Below, in pieces: positions 1 to 5,953 of a stretch of 23,484 nucleotides of DNA (its first letter is position 1; the number at the start of each line of letters is the position of its first letter). The position numbers and the translations under genes are program-made. Source of the DNA: an uncultured Eubacteriales bacterium. GTDB taxonomy: Bacteria; Bacillota_A; Clostridia; Christensenellales; Aristaeellaceae. The notes beneath the pieces were generated by a model. It was not told where the DNA came from and did no database searches. It was given only the letters and a program-made list of their open reading frames with translations. Location: contig CADBLV010000229.1 of assembly GCA_902795555.1 (NCBI GenBank), positions 1-23,484 on the forward strand, read 5' to 3'.

Positions 1-125
1 CGCAGTATACTTATTATACACGGGAAGCGCTGGGACGGGTGGCGCAGGACGTGGCGGCGTTTGCCCGCATGGAAGGCCTGACCGGTCATGCCCGCAGCGC
101 GCTGATTCGGACAGAGGACGAATGA
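1..125 (+). CDS. hisD: Histidinol dehydrogenase, C-terminal end (partial)
   Basis: Only the last 40 codons are in the window; the reading frame starts at base 3 and stops with TGA at 123-125. The visible tail has the pattern YYTREALGRVAQDV followed by EGLTGHARSA, typical of the HisD C-terminus. In the family, the His of this EGLTxHAxS stretch is one of the catalytic zinc ligands. HisD oxidises L-histidinol to histidine, the last two steps of the pathway. It sits 22 bases upstream of hisC and is followed by the other his genes in the usual order, which supports the call. The 5' end lies outside the window. Confidence 0.9.
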   Translation, partial: QYTYYTREALGRVAQDVAAFARMEGLTGHARSALIRTEDE

Positions 126-147
126 ACGGGAAGAGGAGGAACGCGGG

Positions 148-1215
148 ATGAGCAGGTTTTTTTCAGAGAAATACGCGGATCTGGAAGCTTATACGCCGGG
201 CGAACAGCCGAGGAATCGGGAATATATCAAGCTGAACACCAATGAAAACCCTTTTCCGCCTCATCCTTCTGTTACGGAAGCGGTTCGCGGGGAAAGCGCC
301 CGGCTTCAGCTGTATTCCGATCCGGAAAGCCATCTCCTGCGGGAGGCCCTGGCCAGGCAGACGGGTCTTCGGAAAGAGAAGCTGATTGTCACCAACGGCT
401 CTGATGAGGCGCTGTATTTTGCTTTCCTTGCCTTCTGTGACCGGCATACGCCGGCGGTGTTCGCCGATATTACCTACGGGTTTTATCCGGTGTATGCCCA
501 GTTTCAGCAGATTCCCTTCCGGGAGATTCCGCTGAAAGAGGATCTGTGGCTGGATCCGGCGGATTACTATCAGGCAGCGGGCACCGTGTTTATCGCCAAT
601 CCCAACGCCCCCACAGGCATAGCCCTTTCGCGGAAGGAGATTGAGGGGATTCTGGAGCAGAACCCCTATAACGTGGTCGTCGTGGACGAAGCGTATGTGG
701 ATTTCGGGGCGCAGAGCTGTCTGGAACTGATTGCCGAATATGACAATCTGCTGGTGATTCAGACATTCAGCAAGTCCCGATCTCTGGCGGGCGGACGCCT
801 TGGCCTGGCTGCCGGAAACCCCGAACTGATCGCCGATCTGAACATGATGAAGAATTCCATCAACCCTTACAATGTTAATCGTCTGACTGCCGCCGCGGGC
901 GTTGCCTGCCTGGCGGAAGAGGAATACACCCGGCGCAACTGCCGGACGATCTGCGAAAACAGGGAATGGGCGAAAAAGGCACTGAAAAAGCTCGGGTTTG
1001 AAATGACAGACAGCATGGCGAACTTCCTCTTTGTCCGGCATCCGGACATCGACGGGGAAACGCTGTATCAGGAAATGAAAAAACGGAAGATTCTGATCCG
1101 GCACTTCCGCGGCGAGCGGATTCGGGATTACAACCGGATTACGGTCGGGACGAGGGAAGAAATGGAAAAACTGGTTTCCGCGGCGGAAGAGATTCTGCAG
1201 GAGCGGCGTCCGTGA
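148..1215 (+). CDS. hisC: Histidinol-phosphate aminotransferase
   Basis: This is a fold-type I PLP aminotransferase that converts imidazole-acetol phosphate and glutamate to histidinol phosphate in the cytoplasm. The 355-residue length fits the family. Visible landmarks are NTNENPFPPHP near residue 30, the cofactor-binding NPNAPTG near 152, VVDEAYVDF near 176, and TFSKSRSLAGGRLG, whose Lys209 should form the Schiff base. The RBS GAGGAGG around 133-139 sits at normal distance from the ATG. The gene follows hisD by 22 bases and precedes hisB. Its last codons and stop lie inside a 40-bp tandem repeat (1208-1287), so the extreme C-terminus may have been shaped by that repeat. Aromatic aminotransferases are relatives, but the operon context settles the role. 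Confidence 0.96.
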   Translation: MSRFFSEKYADLEAYTPGEQPRNREYIKLNTNENPFPPHPSVTEAVRGESARLQLYSDPESHLLREALARQTGLRKEKLIVTNGSDEALYFAFLAFCDRHTPAVFADITYGFYPVYAQFQQIPFREIPLKEDLWLDPADYYQAAGTVFIANPNAPTGIALSRKEIEGILEQNPYNVVVVDEAYVDFGAQSCLELIAEYDNLLVIQTFSKSRSLAGGRLGLAAGNPELIADLNMMKNSINPYNVNRLTAAAGVACLAEEEYTRRNCRTICENREWAKKALKKLGFEMTDSMANFLFVRHPDIDGETLYQEMKKRKILIRHFRGERIRDYNRITVGTREEMEKLVSAAEEILQERRP

Positions 1216-1287
1216 GCCGGTGAGACGGAAGACGCACGGAACGCTGTGTCCGTGAGCCGTTGATCCGAAGAACGTACGGAACGCGGG
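1208..1287 (+). repeat. Two-copy 40-bp tandem repeat spanning the hisC stop codon
   Basis: Units are 1208-1247 and 1248-1287. Both begin GTCCGTGAGCCG and contain ACGGAACGC near the end; 31 of 40 positions agree. The TGA in the first unit is the hisC stop codon, so the duplication includes the 3' end of the gene. At the junction, CACGGA (1235-1240) can pair with TCCGTG (1249-1254) around an 8-nt loop. There is no T-tract, so this is not a terminator. The hisB ribosome site follows about 20 bases later. Confidence 0.85.
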
Positions 1288-1323
1288 CTGAATGATGTTT
1301 ACGGGAAGGAAAGGATGACAGGC

Positions 1324-1911
1324 ATGCGGCAGGCTGAAATTGTGAGAAAAACCGGGGAAACGGATATCCGGATCCTGCTGGATCTGGACGGGACGGGGAG
1401 AAGCGAGATTCAGACGGGGATCGGATTTCTGGATCATATGCTGACCCTGTTTGCCCGGCACGGACGATTTGACCTGACGGTGATCTGCCGGGGAGATACG
1501 GACGTGGATGATCATCACAGCACGGAGGACATCGGCATCGCGCTGGGACAGGCTTTTGACCGGGCCCTGGGGGACAAGCGGGGCATCGTCCGATACGGAA
1601 GCACGATACTGCCGATGGATGAGGCACTGATTCTCAGCGCCGTTGACCTGTCGGGCCGGGGACTGCTGATGTATGACCTGCGGATTCCGACGGAAAAGGT
1701 CGGCACCTTTGACACGGAGCTGACGGAGGAATTCTTCACGGCCCTGGCCCGGAACGCCCGCCTGACGCTGCACCTGAAGCAGCTGGAGGGCAGGAACAGC
1801 CACCACATCATTGAAGGCGCCTTCAAAAGTACGGCGAGAAGCCTTCGGGCGGCGGTGGCGATCGATCCCCTTGCAGAGGGGGAGATTCCTTCCACGAAAG
1901 GGGTGCTCTGA
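1324..1911 (+). CDS. hisB: Imidazoleglycerol-phosphate dehydratase
   Basis: A 195-residue monofunctional IGP dehydratase. It removes water from imidazole glycerol phosphate to give imidazole-acetol phosphate. The two metal-binding histidine clusters are visible as [16 protein letters not shown] in the first half and [19 protein letters not shown] in the second half, together with GIGFLDHML near the N-terminus. There is no fused phosphatase domain of the E. coli type, which agrees with a separate PHP phosphatase at 5039. An in-frame ATG at 1315 is possible, but the ATG at 1324 gives the usual family start ([10 protein letters not shown]) and better spacing from AAGGAAAGG at 1306-1314. Its stop shares one base with the hisH start (TGATG), suggesting translational coupling. 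Confidence 0.96.
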   Translation: MRQAEIVRKTGETDIRILLDLDGTGRSEIQTGIGFLDHMLTLFARHGRFDLTVICRGDTDVDDHHSTEDIGIALGQAFDRALGDKRGIVRYGSTILPMDEALILSAVDLSGRGLLMYDLRIPTEKVGTFDTELTEEFFTALARNARLTLHLKQLEGRNSHHIIEGAFKSTARSLRAAVAIDPLAEGEIPSTKGVL

Positions 1912-2531
1912 TGGTTGCGATTGTGGACTACGGCGTCGGAAACCTGTTCTCGCTCCGCTCTTCCCTGCTGGCTATCGGGGAGGAAACGGCTGTGACCGCG
2001 GAAGCGGAGGAGATTCGAGCGGCGGACCGGGTGATCCTGCCCGGCGTCGGCGCTTTCGCGGACGCGGCGAGGAAGCTTCGGGAAAGCGGCCTGGAGGAAA
2101 CCGTAAAGGAAGCCGCGAAGGCGGGGAAGCCCTTCCTGGGCATCTGCCTGGGCATGCAGCTGCTTTTTGACCGCAGCTTTGAATACGGGGAGCATCCGGG
2201 GCTGGGGCTTTTGCGGGGAGAAATCAGGCCCATCGCGGAGCGAATACCGAAGGGACTGAAGATTCCCCAGATGGGCTGGAACGCGCTGACCTTCCGGAAG
2301 AAGGAATGCCCGCTGTTTCGGGAGATTCGGGAAGGGGACTATGTGTATTTCGTTCACTCCTACAGCGCGGTGAACTGCGATGATTCCCTCGCCGCCGTGA
2401 CGGAATACGGGGCAGAGCTGACAGCCTGCGTGTGGAAGGAGAACATTTTCGGATGCCAGTTTCATCCGGAAAAGAGCGGAAAAACCGGTCTGGCGATTCT
2501 GAAAGCGTTTTGCGAGGTGAAGGACGTATGA
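1911..2531 (+). CDS. hisH: Imidazole glycerol phosphate synthase, glutamine amidotransferase subunit
   Basis: Class I glutamine amidotransferase of 206 residues. It hydrolyses glutamine and passes ammonia to HisF in the HisHF complex, making imidazole glycerol phosphate and AICAR. The catalytic triad is present: Cys79 in GICLGMQLL, and His185 and Glu187 in CQFHPEKSG. The N-terminus (VAIVDYGVGNLFS) and PGVGAF are family hallmarks. It overlaps hisB by one base and hisA by four (ATGA at 2528-2531). The AICAR by-product feeds purine synthesis; purC in this window (15670) catalyses a step shortly before AICAR. Confidence 0.96.
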   Translation: MVAIVDYGVGNLFSLRSSLLAIGEETAVTAEAEEIRAADRVILPGVGAFADAARKLRESGLEETVKEAAKAGKPFLGICLGMQLLFDRSFEYGEHPGLGLLRGEIRPIAERIPKGLKIPQMGWNALTFRKKECPLFREIREGDYVYFVHSYSAVNCDDSLAAVTEYGAELTACVWKENIFGCQFHPEKSGKTGLAILKAFCEVKDV

Positions 2532-3253
2532 TCCTGTTTCCCGCCATTGACCTGTTTGAAGGGAAAGCGGTGCGACTGTATAAAGGGGACTATGGTCAGA
2601 TGACCGTCTACAGCGAACACCCAGAGAAGATCGGGGCGGCGTTTGCCGCCTGCGGCGCCACCCACGCGCACCTGGTCGATCTCGAGGGCGCCCGGGACGG
2701 CGGGACCCCCAATCTGGAGATCGTCAGACGAATTCGGGAAGAAAGCGGTCTGTTCTGCGAAATCGGAGGCGGGATCCGATCCATGGAGACCGCGGAAAGA
2801 TATCTGGACGCCGGGCTGGACCGGGTCATTCTGGGAACCGCGGCCGTTGAGGACGAGGCTTTTCTGAAACAGGCGCTGGCGCGATGGGGCGAGCGAATCG
2901 CCGTGGGCGTGGATGTCCGGGACGGTCTGGTGGCCGTGAAAGGATGGACCGTACAATCGGATTTACGGCTGATGCCTTTTTGCCGCCGGATGGCGGAGCT
3001 GGGGGTTTCGACGCTGATCTGCACGGATATTTCCCGGGACGGTGCCATGCGGGGGACGAACCGGGAGATGTATCGGGAACTGTCGGAAAGCCTGCCCCTT
3101 CAGATTACGGCCAGCGGCGGCGTTTCCACCCTGGCGGACGTGGAAGCCCTGCGGGATATGAACCTCTACAGCGCGATTATCGGCAAGGCCTATTATACCG
3201 GCGCCATCCGTCTGGAGGACGCTCTCCGGATTGCCGGCAAAGGGGCTGACTGA
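2528..3253 (+). CDS. hisA: ProFAR isomerase (phosphoribosylformimino-AICAR-P isomerase)
   Basis: A 241-residue TIM barrel that performs the Amadori rearrangement of ProFAR to PRFAR. Asp8 in LFPAIDLFEGK and Asp129 in VGVDVRDG correspond to the two catalytic aspartates. Phosphate-binding glycines are visible in EIGGGIRS, VILGTAAV, ITASGGVST and IIGKAYY. The start ATG at 2528 overlaps the hisH stop. A longer in-frame reading from 2432 lies inside hisH and is not needed. The 173-base spacer to hisF is unusually long for this operon and contains a 36-bp tandem repeat starting at the base after the stop codon. Confidence 0.96.
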   Translation: MILFPAIDLFEGKAVRLYKGDYGQMTVYSEHPEKIGAAFAACGATHAHLVDLEGARDGGTPNLEIVRRIREESGLFCEIGGGIRSMETAERYLDAGLDRVILGTAAVEDEAFLKQALARWGERIAVGVDVRDGLVAVKGWTVQSDLRLMPFCRRMAELGVSTLICTDISRDGAMRGTNREMYRELSESLPLQITASGGVSTLADVEALRDMNLYSAIIGKAYYTGAIRLEDALRIAGKGAD

Positions 3254-3394
3254 GAAGCGAACCTGCCGACGAAGAGACCTGACCGGGAAGCGGCCCGGCC
3301 TCGGCTGAAGGGAGCCGACAGAGAAGTAGCCCGGCATCAGCTGAAGGGAGCCGGCAGAGAAGCGGCACGACTGACTGAAAGAAACCGAATCGGG
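3254..3394 (+). repeat. 36-bp tandem repeat in the hisA-hisF spacer
   Basis: The best units are 3287-3322 and 3323-3358, which share most positions, including AGCTGAAGGGAGCC or GGCTGAAGGGAGCC. A third, decayed copy runs 3359-3394, and a weaker 33-bp copy (3254-3286) starts directly after the hisA stop. Each unit begins GAAG. In the unit at 3287, TCGGCT and AGCCGA can form a hairpin around GAAGGG. There is no T-tract. The array ends shortly before the hisF ribosome site (AGGAAGG, 3407-3413). Confidence 0.85.
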
Positions 3395-3426
3395 GAAACT
3401 GATAACAGGAAGGCGAAAAAGAGCGT

Positions 3427-4185
3427 ATGATTACAAAACGGATTATTCCCTGCCTGGATGTGAAGGACGGCCGGGTCGTGAAAGGGGTCAATTTCGCGAA
3501 TCTCGGGGACGTGGCCTCTCCGGTGGAACTGGCCCGATATTACAGCGAACACGGGGCGGATGAGCTGGTGTTTTATGATATCACCGCCTCGGCGGAGGGA
3601 CGGGCCCTGTTTACGGACATTTTGACGGAAACAGCCCGGACGGTTTTTATCCCGCTGACGGTGGGGGGCGGGATCAATACCACGGCGGATTTTGACCGGG
3701 TGCTGAAATGTGGGGCGGATAAGGTGTCAGTAAACTCCGGCGCCATCCGGGATCCTTCCCTGGTGGGCAGAGCCGCGAAACTGTACGGCGATCAGTGCGT
3801 GGTGCTGAGCGTAGATGTCAAGCGCGTGGACGGGGTGTTTCGGATCTTTGCCAAAGGCGGCCGGGAGAACACGGGCATGGAAGCGATTGAATGGATCCGG
3901 CGATGCGTCGGGGACGGCGCGGGCGAGGTGGTCGTGAATTCCATGGACACGGACGGCGTGAAAAAGGGATTTGATCTGGAACTGCTGGAAAAGGTTTGCG
4001 AAGCCGTGACCGTGCCGGTGATCGCATCCGGCGGCGCGGGATGCATCGCGGATTTCATCACTCTGTTCCGCACGCTTCCGGGCGTCGACGCGGGACTGGC
4101 GGCTTCCATCTTTCATTTCGGCGAAGTTCGGATTCGCGATCTGAAGGAAGCCATGCGGCAAAACGGGATTCCCGCGAGAATATAA
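3427..4185 (+). CDS. hisF: Imidazole glycerol phosphate synthase, cyclase subunit
   Basis: A 252-residue TIM-barrel cyclase, partner of HisH. It combines PRFAR with ammonia from HisH to give imidazole glycerol phosphate and AICAR. The catalytic pair is present: Asp11 in IIPCLDVKDG and Asp130 in VLSVDVKRVDG. Typical phosphate-site loops are LTVGGGI, VSVNSGA, NSMDTDG and IASGGAG. Length and N-terminus match the family closely. AGGAAGG at 3407-3413 is about 13 bases from the ATG, slightly long. hisA and hisF are paralogous barrels but are clearly distinguished here by these motifs. The gene ends in TAA at 4183-4185, directly before the structured spacer element. Confidence 0.97.
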   Translation: MITKRIIPCLDVKDGRVVKGVNFANLGDVASPVELARYYSEHGADELVFYDITASAEGRALFTDILTETARTVFIPLTVGGGINTTADFDRVLKCGADKVSVNSGAIRDPSLVGRAAKLYGDQCVVLSVDVKRVDGVFRIFAKGGRENTGMEAIEWIRRCVGDGAGEVVVNSMDTDGVKKGFDLELLEKVCEAVTVPVIASGGAGCIADFITLFRTLPGVDAGLAASIFHFGEVRIRDLKEAMRQNGIPARI

Positions 4186-4287
4186 ACAGAGGAGGCATAT
4201 TTTGTTCGCGATCCGCAAAGCGGGAGTGAGTACAAAATAGCCAACCGAACAGAATGGCAGATGTGAACATGCAGTGCACAGAGGAGG
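4186..4287 (+). other. Structured spacer element between hisF and hisIE, flanked by a 10-bp direct repeat
   Basis: ACAGAGGAGG occurs at 4186-4195 and again at 4278-4287; the second copy is the hisIE ribosome site. Between them, TATTTTGT (4198-4205) and ACAAAATA (4232-4239) are perfect complements enclosing a small CCGC-AAA-GCGG hairpin (4213-4223). GTTCG (4204-4208) can instead pair with CGAAC (4246-4250), so two mutually exclusive folds are possible. The first SD also faces a 12-codon reading frame from TTG 4202. A partial relative (GAGGCATATTT-G-GTTCG) is found at 17347-17363. It could be a small inserted repeat element with a target duplication, or a regulatory leader for hisIE. Confidence 0.55.
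4202..4240 (+). CDS. Possible 12-codon minicistron upstream of hisIE
   Basis: TTG at 4202 lies six bases after a perfect AGGAGG (4190-4195) and opens 12 codons reading [12 protein letters not shown], closed by TAG at 4238-4240. The start and stop lie within the two arms of the inverted repeat 4198-4205/4232-4239, so translation would disrupt that pairing. The peptide has no histidine codons, so it is not a classical his attenuator leader. The strong SD may simply be a copy of the hisIE one. Whether it is translated is unknown. Confidence 0.25.
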   Translation: MFAIRKAGVSTK

Positions 4288-4295
4288 AAAAGAAC

Positions 4296-4943
4296 ATGAT
4301 TCATCCCGATGAACTGAAATTTGACGAAAACGGCCTGATTCCGGCGATTGTGACGGACGCGGAAAACGGCAGGGTGCTGACGCTGGCGTATATGAACCGG
4401 GAAAGCCTGAAGATTTCCATGGAAAAGGGGCTGACCTGCTTCTGGAGCCGCAGCCGGAAGGAACTGTGGCTGAAAGGAGAGACCAGCGGCAACTATCAGC
4501 ATATCGTATCCATCACGGCGGACTGCGACCGGGACGCTCTGCTGATCAAGGTCGAGAAGGACGGCCCCGCCTGTCATACAGGCGCGGAATCCTGTTTCAA
4601 CGATGCTGTGTGGGAAAGCGATGAACGCCATGAATTCACCCTGCAGGGACTGATGGAGCTGATTCAGGGAAGAAAGACGGAGAAAAAGGAAGGATCCTAT
4701 ACCACGTACCTGTTTGAAAAAGGCCTGGACAAGATTCTGAAAAAGGTCGGGGAGGAATCCACCGAGGTGATTATTGCCGCCAAGGACCGGGATCGCAGGG
4801 AAACTATCTACGAAATCGCGGATCTGACGTATCATGTGATGGTGCTGATGATTGAAGCCGGAATCAGCCTGGACGATATCCACAGAGAGCTGGCCTCCCG
4901 CCATGTGATTGACCATAAGGTGAAACAGGAGAAGATGACCTGA
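4296..4943 (+). CDS. hisI: Bifunctional phosphoribosyl-AMP cyclohydrolase / phosphoribosyl-ATP pyrophosphatase
   Basis: A fused HisIE protein of 215 residues that carries out steps 2 and 3 of histidine synthesis. The N-terminal cyclohydrolase half (about 1-110) has [27 protein letters not shown], and the metal-binding DCDRDALL and [12 protein letters not shown] cysteines and histidine. The C-terminal HisE half (about 120-215) has [19 protein letters not shown] and [10 protein letters not shown], with the acidic Mg-binding helix of MazG-like pyrophosphatases. GAGGAGG at 4281-4287 decides the start at 4296. An in-frame ATG at 4254 would add 14 residues lying in the structured spacer and has no good SD. 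Often written hisIE. Confidence 0.95.
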   Translation: MIHPDELKFDENGLIPAIVTDAENGRVLTLAYMNRESLKISMEKGLTCFWSRSRKELWLKGETSGNYQHIVSITADCDRDALLIKVEKDGPACHTGAESCFNDAVWESDERHEFTLQGLMELIQGRKTEKKEGSYTTYLFEKGLDKILKKVGEESTEVIIAAKDRDRRETIYEIADLTYHVMVLMIEAGISLDDIHRELASRHVIDHKVKQEKMT

Positions 4944-4966
4944 GGGATCGGGGGAGCCATCGGGAA

Positions 4967-5005
4967 TCCGGCAAGCCGGAGGCGCCGATACGGCCCGAAC
5001 GGCCG
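4967..5005 (+). other. Two small GC-rich hairpins in the hisIE-PHP spacer
   Basis: TCCGG (4967-4971) pairs with CCGGA (4976-4980) around CAAG, and CGGCC (4991-4995) pairs with GGCCG (5001-5005) around CGAAC. There is no T-tract after either, so they are not typical terminators. They may stabilise or process the mRNA ahead of the last his gene. The rest of this 95-base spacer shows only the weak ribosome site AGGA at 5031-5034. Confidence 0.5.
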
Positions 5006-5038
5006 GAAGGATCCGAAGAACGGGGGCGGCAGGAAGTT

Positions 5039-5806
5039 ATGCGGGATTTACACATGCACACCATCTATTCAGACGGAAAAAATGTGCCGGAGGATATGAT
5101 TCTCGCAGCCATTGAAAAGGGAATGGACTGCGTGGGGATTTCCGATCATTCTCACGCGTTTACTCCGGAATGCGATATGACAAGGGAGGGTACCCTGGCT
5201 TACCGGAAAGAAATGGCGGCGCTGAAGGAAAAATACGCGGATCGGATTCGCGTGCTCTGCGGGCTGGAACGGGATTATTATTCGGACGACGATCTGGACT
5301 ATGACTATGTGATCGGTTCGGTTCATGCCGTACGGATGCCAGACGGGCATTATGTCACCGTGGACTGGACGCCGGAGCGGCTGGCCGCGGACGTGGAGAA
5401 ATACTACCAGGGCGACTGGTATGCTCTGGCGGAGGATTATTACGGGCTGGTCGGGGGGATCGTTGAGAAAACTGGATGCGAAATCATCGGACACTTTGAT
5501 CTGATCACCAAGTTTAATGAACGGGAGTACTGGTTTGATCTCTCCCATCCGCGATACGTGAAAGCCTGGCGTCAGGCGGCGGACCGACTGCTGGAGACGG
5601 AGGCGGTTTTCGAAGTGAATACCGGCGCCATGTCCCGCGGATATCGGACCGAGCCCTATCCCGCACGCGAGATTCGGGATTATATCGCTGAAAACGGCGG
5701 CGTGCTGATTCTCTCCAGCGATGCCCATCGGAAAGAGCATGTGGGATTCGGATTTGAGGAGCTGGCGGAGGAGATGGCCCGACTGGCGCGAAAGCGGGAG
5801 GCATGA
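5039..5806 (+). CDS. hisK: PHP-domain histidinol-phosphatase (HisJ/HisK type)
   Basis: A 255-residue polymerase-and-histidinol-phosphatase (PHP) metalloenzyme that should dephosphorylate histidinol phosphate, supplying the one activity otherwise missing from the operon. Metal-binding motifs are DLHMHT (His5, His7), ISDHSHA (Asp36, His37, His39), GLERDYY, IGSVHAVR, IIGHFDL and SSDAH (Asp228, His230). The N-terminus and the FDLI-TKFN stretch resemble known HisK/HisJ proteins. It follows hisIE by 95 bases and is closed by a terminator, so it is the last gene of the transcription unit. The enzyme class is secure. The exact substrate is inferred from position, and the symbol is by analogy (hisJ is also used). 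Confidence 0.85.
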   Translation: MRDLHMHTIYSDGKNVPEDMILAAIEKGMDCVGISDHSHAFTPECDMTREGTLAYRKEMAALKEKYADRIRVLCGLERDYYSDDDLDYDYVIGSVHAVRMPDGHYVTVDWTPERLAADVEKYYQGDWYALAEDYYGLVGGIVEKTGCEIIGHFDLITKFNEREYWFDLSHPRYVKAWRQAADRLLETEAVFEVNTGAMSRGYRTEPYPAREIRDYIAENGGVLILSSDAHRKEHVGFGFEELAEEMARLARKREA

Positions 5807-5815
5807 AACGGTTTT

Positions 5816-5850
5816 AAAAAAAGTTTCCGAAGACGGGAACTTTTTCTTTT
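5816..5850 (+). terminator. Rho-independent terminator of the his operon
   Basis: An 11-bp stem (5818-5828 with 5835-5845, one G-T wobble) closes a 6-nt loop GAAGAC and runs into TTTTTCTTTT (5841-5850). The A-rich left flank could let it act in both directions. It lies ten bases after the PHP gene stop and separates the his operon from the VWA gene. Confidence 0.88.
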
Positions 5851-5875
5851 CCGGCGCGTCTGACAGAATGAAAGG

Positions 5876-5913
5876 GCGGCCGGCAGAGAGGGAGCGAACG
5901 GTGAACCGGCCGC
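5876..5913 (+). other. Perfect 8-bp GC inverted repeat in the leader of the VWA gene
   Basis: GCGGCCGG (5876-5883) and CCGGCCGC (5906-5913) are perfect complements separated by 22 bases. The structure lies between the his terminator and the ribosome site of the next gene. No T-tract follows, so it is more likely an mRNA leader stem or an operator than a terminator. I could not find a convincing sigma-A promoter in the roughly 100 bases between terminator and gene. Confidence 0.55.
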
Positions 5914-5953
5914 AAAGTTAAGCGCGAAGGCAGAAAAAAGGAGGATGCGAGCC

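Noticed and set aside
1235..1254. Terminator between hisC and hisB
   Set aside because: The stem has no following T-tract and lies in mid-operon.
1315..1323. hisB start at 1315
   Set aside because: The ATG at 1324 gives the family's usual N-terminus and better SD spacing.
163..1806. 547-residue open frame on the minus strand opposite hisC and hisB
   Set aside because: It lies entirely antisense to two well-recognised enzymes, has no domain motif, and is a typical shadow frame of GC-rich coding sequence.
4202..4240. Histidine attenuator leader peptide
   Set aside because: The 12-codon frame contains no histidine codon and lies inside the operon, not at its head.
5861..5890. Promoter for the VWA gene using CTGACA as -35
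   Set aside because: No acceptable -10 box lies 16-18 bases downstream, so the promoter remains unidentified.
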